DNA of 10,291 bases, taken from Cymbomonas tetramitiformis (Eukaryota > Chlorophyta > Pyramimonadophyceae > Pyramimonadales > Pyramimonadaceae). This document shows positions 8,370 to 10,291 of the stretch, piece after piece. Location: the NCBI GenBank assembly GCA_001247695.2, contig LGRX02014950.1, positions 1 to 10,291 of the forward strand, read 5' to 3'. The notes under the pieces were generated by a model. That model did no database searches and was not told the origin of the DNA. It saw nothing but the letters and a program-made list of their open reading frames with translations. How positions within the stretch are numbered: position 1 is the stretch's first letter; every line of letters starts with the position of its first letter. A program made the position numbers and the translations under genes.

Positions 8370-10110
8370 CTGCAAACACCACGTCCAAGGAGCCTCTTAT
8401 CCTTGATGAGCGTTTGTATCTACACCTTGATTCTCGAGCCATGATGCAGGTGAGGGAGGGACTTCAAGCGTCCTCAGGTTCAGCCATAAAGAAAAACCGG
8501 GGAGCGCGAGGGGATGCTCCGCTGCAGCCACAAATGCTTTCCGCGTGCGCACCCTGCTGCACTCATGTGGGCAACTGGAGAGGGCCCTTGCGCACGGGCT
8601 GCTGCTGCGCTCATGCGGGCGACTGGAGAGGGCCCTTGCGCACGGGCTGCTGCGCTCATGTGGGGAGCTGGAGAGGGCCCTTGCGCACGGGCTGCTGCTG
8701 CGCTCATGTGGGCGACTGGAGAGGGCCCTTGCGCACGGGCTGCTGCGCTCATGTGGCAGCGCAGATGTGGAGAGGGCACAAGAAGGCGCTCTCTCTTGTC
8801 GGCTCGGATGGACTCGCCTGCACTTGCAGCGAACACGTGGATGATGCTATCGCGAAGGCCAAAGAAAATCCCTGCGGCCAGGAGTCCAGTCGATACTCCG
8901 AGGAGCAGCAGGCGCCGCGTCATCCTGCTCATCGAGCGCCCCGCCTCCTCGGTGGTGGATGCTAGCAAGCGGCTGCCTAACATCGTTCCGACGTCCGCAT
9001 AGCCTGCAGTGCATCCCACCAGCTGGTGAGCTGTGTGAGCGCGCAAGCAGGTGGCCGAGGGCCTAACCCTGGCACTAAGTCTGCATAAACGCGAGCCCCA
9101 TCAGCATGACACGCAGGACAAGCAGCTGGCCGAGGGCATGGCCCTGGCACTAAGTCTGCATAAACGCAAGCCCCATCAGCATGACACGCAGGACACGCAG
9201 CTGGCCGAGGGCATGGCCCTGGCACTAAGTCTGCATAAACGCAAGCCCCATCAGCATGACACGCAGGACAAGCAGCCACGGCCGAGGGGCATGACCTGGC
9301 ACTAAGTCTGCATCTTGAGCCCATCAGCATGACACGCAGGACAAGCAGCTGGCCGAGGGGCATGGCCTGGCACTAAGTCTGCATAAACGCAAGCCCCATC
9401 AGCATGACACGCAGGACAAGCAGATGGCTGAGGGCATGACCCTGGCACTAAGTCTGCATACACGCGAGCCCCATCAGCATGACACGCATGACGAGCAGAT
9501 GGCCAGGGGCATGCGCTAAGCCGACTGCACACCTCACAGGTGGATGGCAGCTTAGCAGCGAAGGGGGAGTAACCTGGGAATTGAACCATTATCGATGAGC
9601 GCTTCACAAAGCAAATAGTTCCCATGATGAAGTGTGAAATACACAGCTTTTGTCACAGATCACCCGGGTGTGCTCGCACGTCCATGCGCAGCGACTTCCC
9701 GAGGGCGAGGGGCAACCTCTTGCCATATCTAAGAGCCTAATTTGAGCCTGAGCCTGGCTTTAGCTCAAGTTGGCAAAATTGAGCCTGAGCCTGGCATTAG
9801 CTCAAGTTGGCAAGACTTCCAGAAGAAGGAACCACAGCTTCCCCCGGGCCCGGGGCAGAGCGGGCACCCCCCACAGCTTCCCCCGGGCCTGGGGCAGAGC
9901 AGGCACCCCCCACAGCTTCCCCCGGGCCTGGGGCAGAACGGGCACCCCCCCACAGAGCACAGAGTGCTGCCAGGTCCCGGGCGGCCCGAGACAAAGCGTA
10001 CCGTCACAAAAGTATGACGTGGCCATCCAAAGCTGGCAGGTGATCTGGTGACCGGCAAGCACATGAGTTCCGGCACGTCCACATGCCACGCTCAGCGAGT
10101 ACATGGAGGC
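8050..10110 (-). CDS. MATE-family efflux transporter, C-terminal part, three exons
   Basis: Joining 10110-10002, 9003-8824 and 8369-8050 gives 609 nt: 202 codons plus TGA, with both junctions in phase 1. Seen: HVLAGHQITCQLW (residues 16-28), then SYFCDGYADVG across the first junction, MTRRLLLLGVSTGLLAAG (helix), and FAANAEVSHVL across the second junction. QPFNALVFVYDGLL (115-128) and two more hydrophobic segments follow. Family knowledge: AHQI..QLW, the Q-P-h-N-A-h-h-F-h-h-D-G motif and this helix order are typical of plant FRD3/EDS5/DETOXIFICATION and DinF-like MATE proteins. These are 12-helix antiporters that export organic anions or toxins using proton or sodium gradients. This is roughly the last five helices, so the 5' half lies beyond the window. 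The protein ends with a short polar tail. Substrate and membrane are unknown. The gene converges on the carrier gene and both introns hold minisatellites. Confidence 0.88.
8370..8823 (-). other. MATE intron (454 bp), minisatellite-bearing
   Basis: GTGCAG...TTTGCAG on the minus strand, phase 1. About half its length is the 45/48-bp minisatellite. Removing it restores the MATE sequence across FAA|NAEVS. Confidence 0.8.
8562..8760. repeat. Minisatellite with alternating 48- and 45-bp units
   Basis: Units start with CTCATGxGGG at 8562, 8610, 8655, 8703 and 8748 (partial), so spacings are 48, 45, 48 and 45. The difference is one extra CTG in a CTGCTGCTG run. The near-identical core includes GGAGAGGGCCCTTGCGCACG. 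The pattern implies a 93-bp higher-order unit present about twice. Confidence 0.93.
8824..9003 (-). CDS. MATE middle exon
   Basis: It begins after CACTGCAG, finishes the split glycine, and encodes YADVGTMLGSRLLAS, matching the MATE D-x-h-A-x-x-x-Q/T-x-L region. An amphipathic linker, the hydrophobic LLLLGVSTGLLAAGIFFGL and LRDSIIHVFAA follow. It ends at AA|GTGCAG (donor at 8823). Without splicing, translation would run into the minisatellite for about 113 codons and stop near 8480. Confidence 0.82.
9051..9515. repeat. 75-bp minisatellite, about 6.2 copies
   Basis: Units begin at the GGCCGAGGG box at about 9051, 9126, 9201, 9276, 9349, 9424 and 9499 (partial). The period is 75, with one unit shortened to 73. 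The core includes CTGGCACTAAGTCTGCATAA and CATCAGCATGACACGCAGGA. Most copies translate as 25-residue periodic peptides on both strands, for example ALALSLHKRKPHQHDTQD. Confidence 0.95.
9742..9815. repeat. 37-bp direct duplication
   Basis: TTGAGCCTGAGCCTGGC begins at 9742 and again at 9779, and TTAGCTCAAGTTGGCAA recurs in the same register. The two copies are nearly identical, so the duplication is recent. Confidence 0.92.
9833..9950. repeat. 39-bp GC-rich minisatellite, three copies
   Basis: Units start with CACAGCTTCC at 9833, 9872 and 9911. Each holds a CCCCGGGCCxGGGG box (a perfect 14-bp palindrome in copy 1), GGGCAGA(G/A)C and a C6 run. One plus-strand frame reads PTASPGPGAERAP repeatedly. 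The array begins about 50 nt inside the MATE intron donor. Confidence 0.94.
10002..10110 (-). CDS. MATE exon with HQI..QLW motif
   Basis: It starts after acceptor ACTGCGCAG (ending at 10111 on this strand) in phase 0, with ASMYSLSVACGRAGTHVLAG, then HQITCQLW and SYFCD. It ends one base into a glycine codon at donor GTACGC (10001). A further upstream exon ending near 10168 (with LANLQRAHCT, then GTTAGC) is possible but leaves the helix one residue short of relatives, so I do not call it. Confidence 0.8.
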
Positions 10111-10291
10111 CTGCGCAGTAGCCGCCCCCCTCCGGCATCCCATGCATCGTCCCGCGGTCAAGCTAACGGTGCAATGCGCGCGCTGCAGGTTGGCCAGGTG
10201 AGAATGACTAGCTGCAGAGCAGACGTGGCAGCCAAGCGTAAATTACTAGCTATCAAGTCAACGTGGTGTTCAGGCGCGACTAAGCAGCTGT

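Larger units (their letters stand above)
9004..10001 (-). other. MATE intron (998 bp), with two minisatellites and a duplication
   Basis: GTACGC...CTGCAG on the minus strand, phase 1. On that strand the order from the donor is: the 39-bp GC-rich repeat, the 37-bp duplication, about 220 bp of unique sequence, then the 75-bp repeat close to the acceptor. The repeats account for more than half of the intron. Confidence 0.78.

Noticed and set aside
8174..8965. 263-codon plus-strand frame
   Set aside because: It runs antisense across two MATE exons and the 45/48-bp repeat. Its length comes from the triplet-period repeat and from the shadow of the real exons.
9051..9305. Plus-strand repeat protein of 25-residue units
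   Set aside because: The unit lies within a MATE intron and is also open on the other strand, so it is better explained as a minisatellite. Noted as a finding only.
8562..9515. CRISPR array
   Set aside because: Units are contiguous tandem copies with no unique spacers, and the context is an intron-bearing eukaryotic gene.
9560..9620. tRNA-like GGTTCAATTCCC on the minus strand
   Set aside because: The flanking bases do not form a T-arm stem, and no acceptor, D or anticodon arms can be folded around it.

Overview
The window looks like nuclear DNA of a eukaryote, most likely an alga or another protist. Two recognisable genes are split by spliceosomal-type introns that rejoin in frame. Intron ends are GT..AG with GTG-rich donors. 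Exons are GC-richer than the spacer, and minisatellites fill most introns. I see no bacterial operon structure, no ribosome binding sites, and no rRNA or tRNA gene. The host cannot be named from the sequence. The minisatellite-rich introns and the plant-type MATE C-terminus favour a green-lineage or other algal genome, but that is inference.

Left (1-2705, + strand): the 3' part of a mitochondrial carrier (SLC25) family gene. Four exons (about 120-166, 418-557, 1482-1690, 2481-2705) join to 206 codons plus a stop. They cover two of the three carrier repeats, probably repeats 2 and 3. The 5' end lies upstream of the window. Introns 2 and 3 (558-1481 and 1691-2480) share a 13-nt acceptor context. 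Each of these two introns is flanked by a short direct repeat that splicing collapses to one copy. A three-copy 32-bp repeat begins on the last splice donor, and a 42-bp minisatellite lies deeper in the same intron.

Middle (2706-8049): about 5.3 kb with no gene I can recognise. It holds a mixed tetra-/pentanucleotide microsatellite (2956-3303), a decayed relative of it (3558-3640), a Ser/Thr/Pro/Lys/Arg-rich open frame (4911-5393), and a pair of well-conserved inverted repeat arms (4670-4724 and 6391-6448) about 1.7 kb apart.

Right (8050-10291, - strand): the 3' part of a MATE-family transporter gene. Three exons (10110-10002, 9003-8824, 8369-8050) join to 202 codons plus a stop and give the last several membrane helices of a plant FRD3/EDS5/DETOXIFICATION-like MATE protein. 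Its two introns are largely filled by unrelated minisatellites with periods of 45/48, 75 and 39 bp, plus a 37-bp duplication.

The two genes converge tail to tail, both 5' ends lie outside the window, and nothing suggests they work together. One is predicted for an organelle inner membrane and the other for a cellular or organelle membrane. The least explained features are the repeat-filled introns, the direct repeats at the carrier intron borders, the duplicated splice donor and the 1.78-kb inverted-repeat unit.
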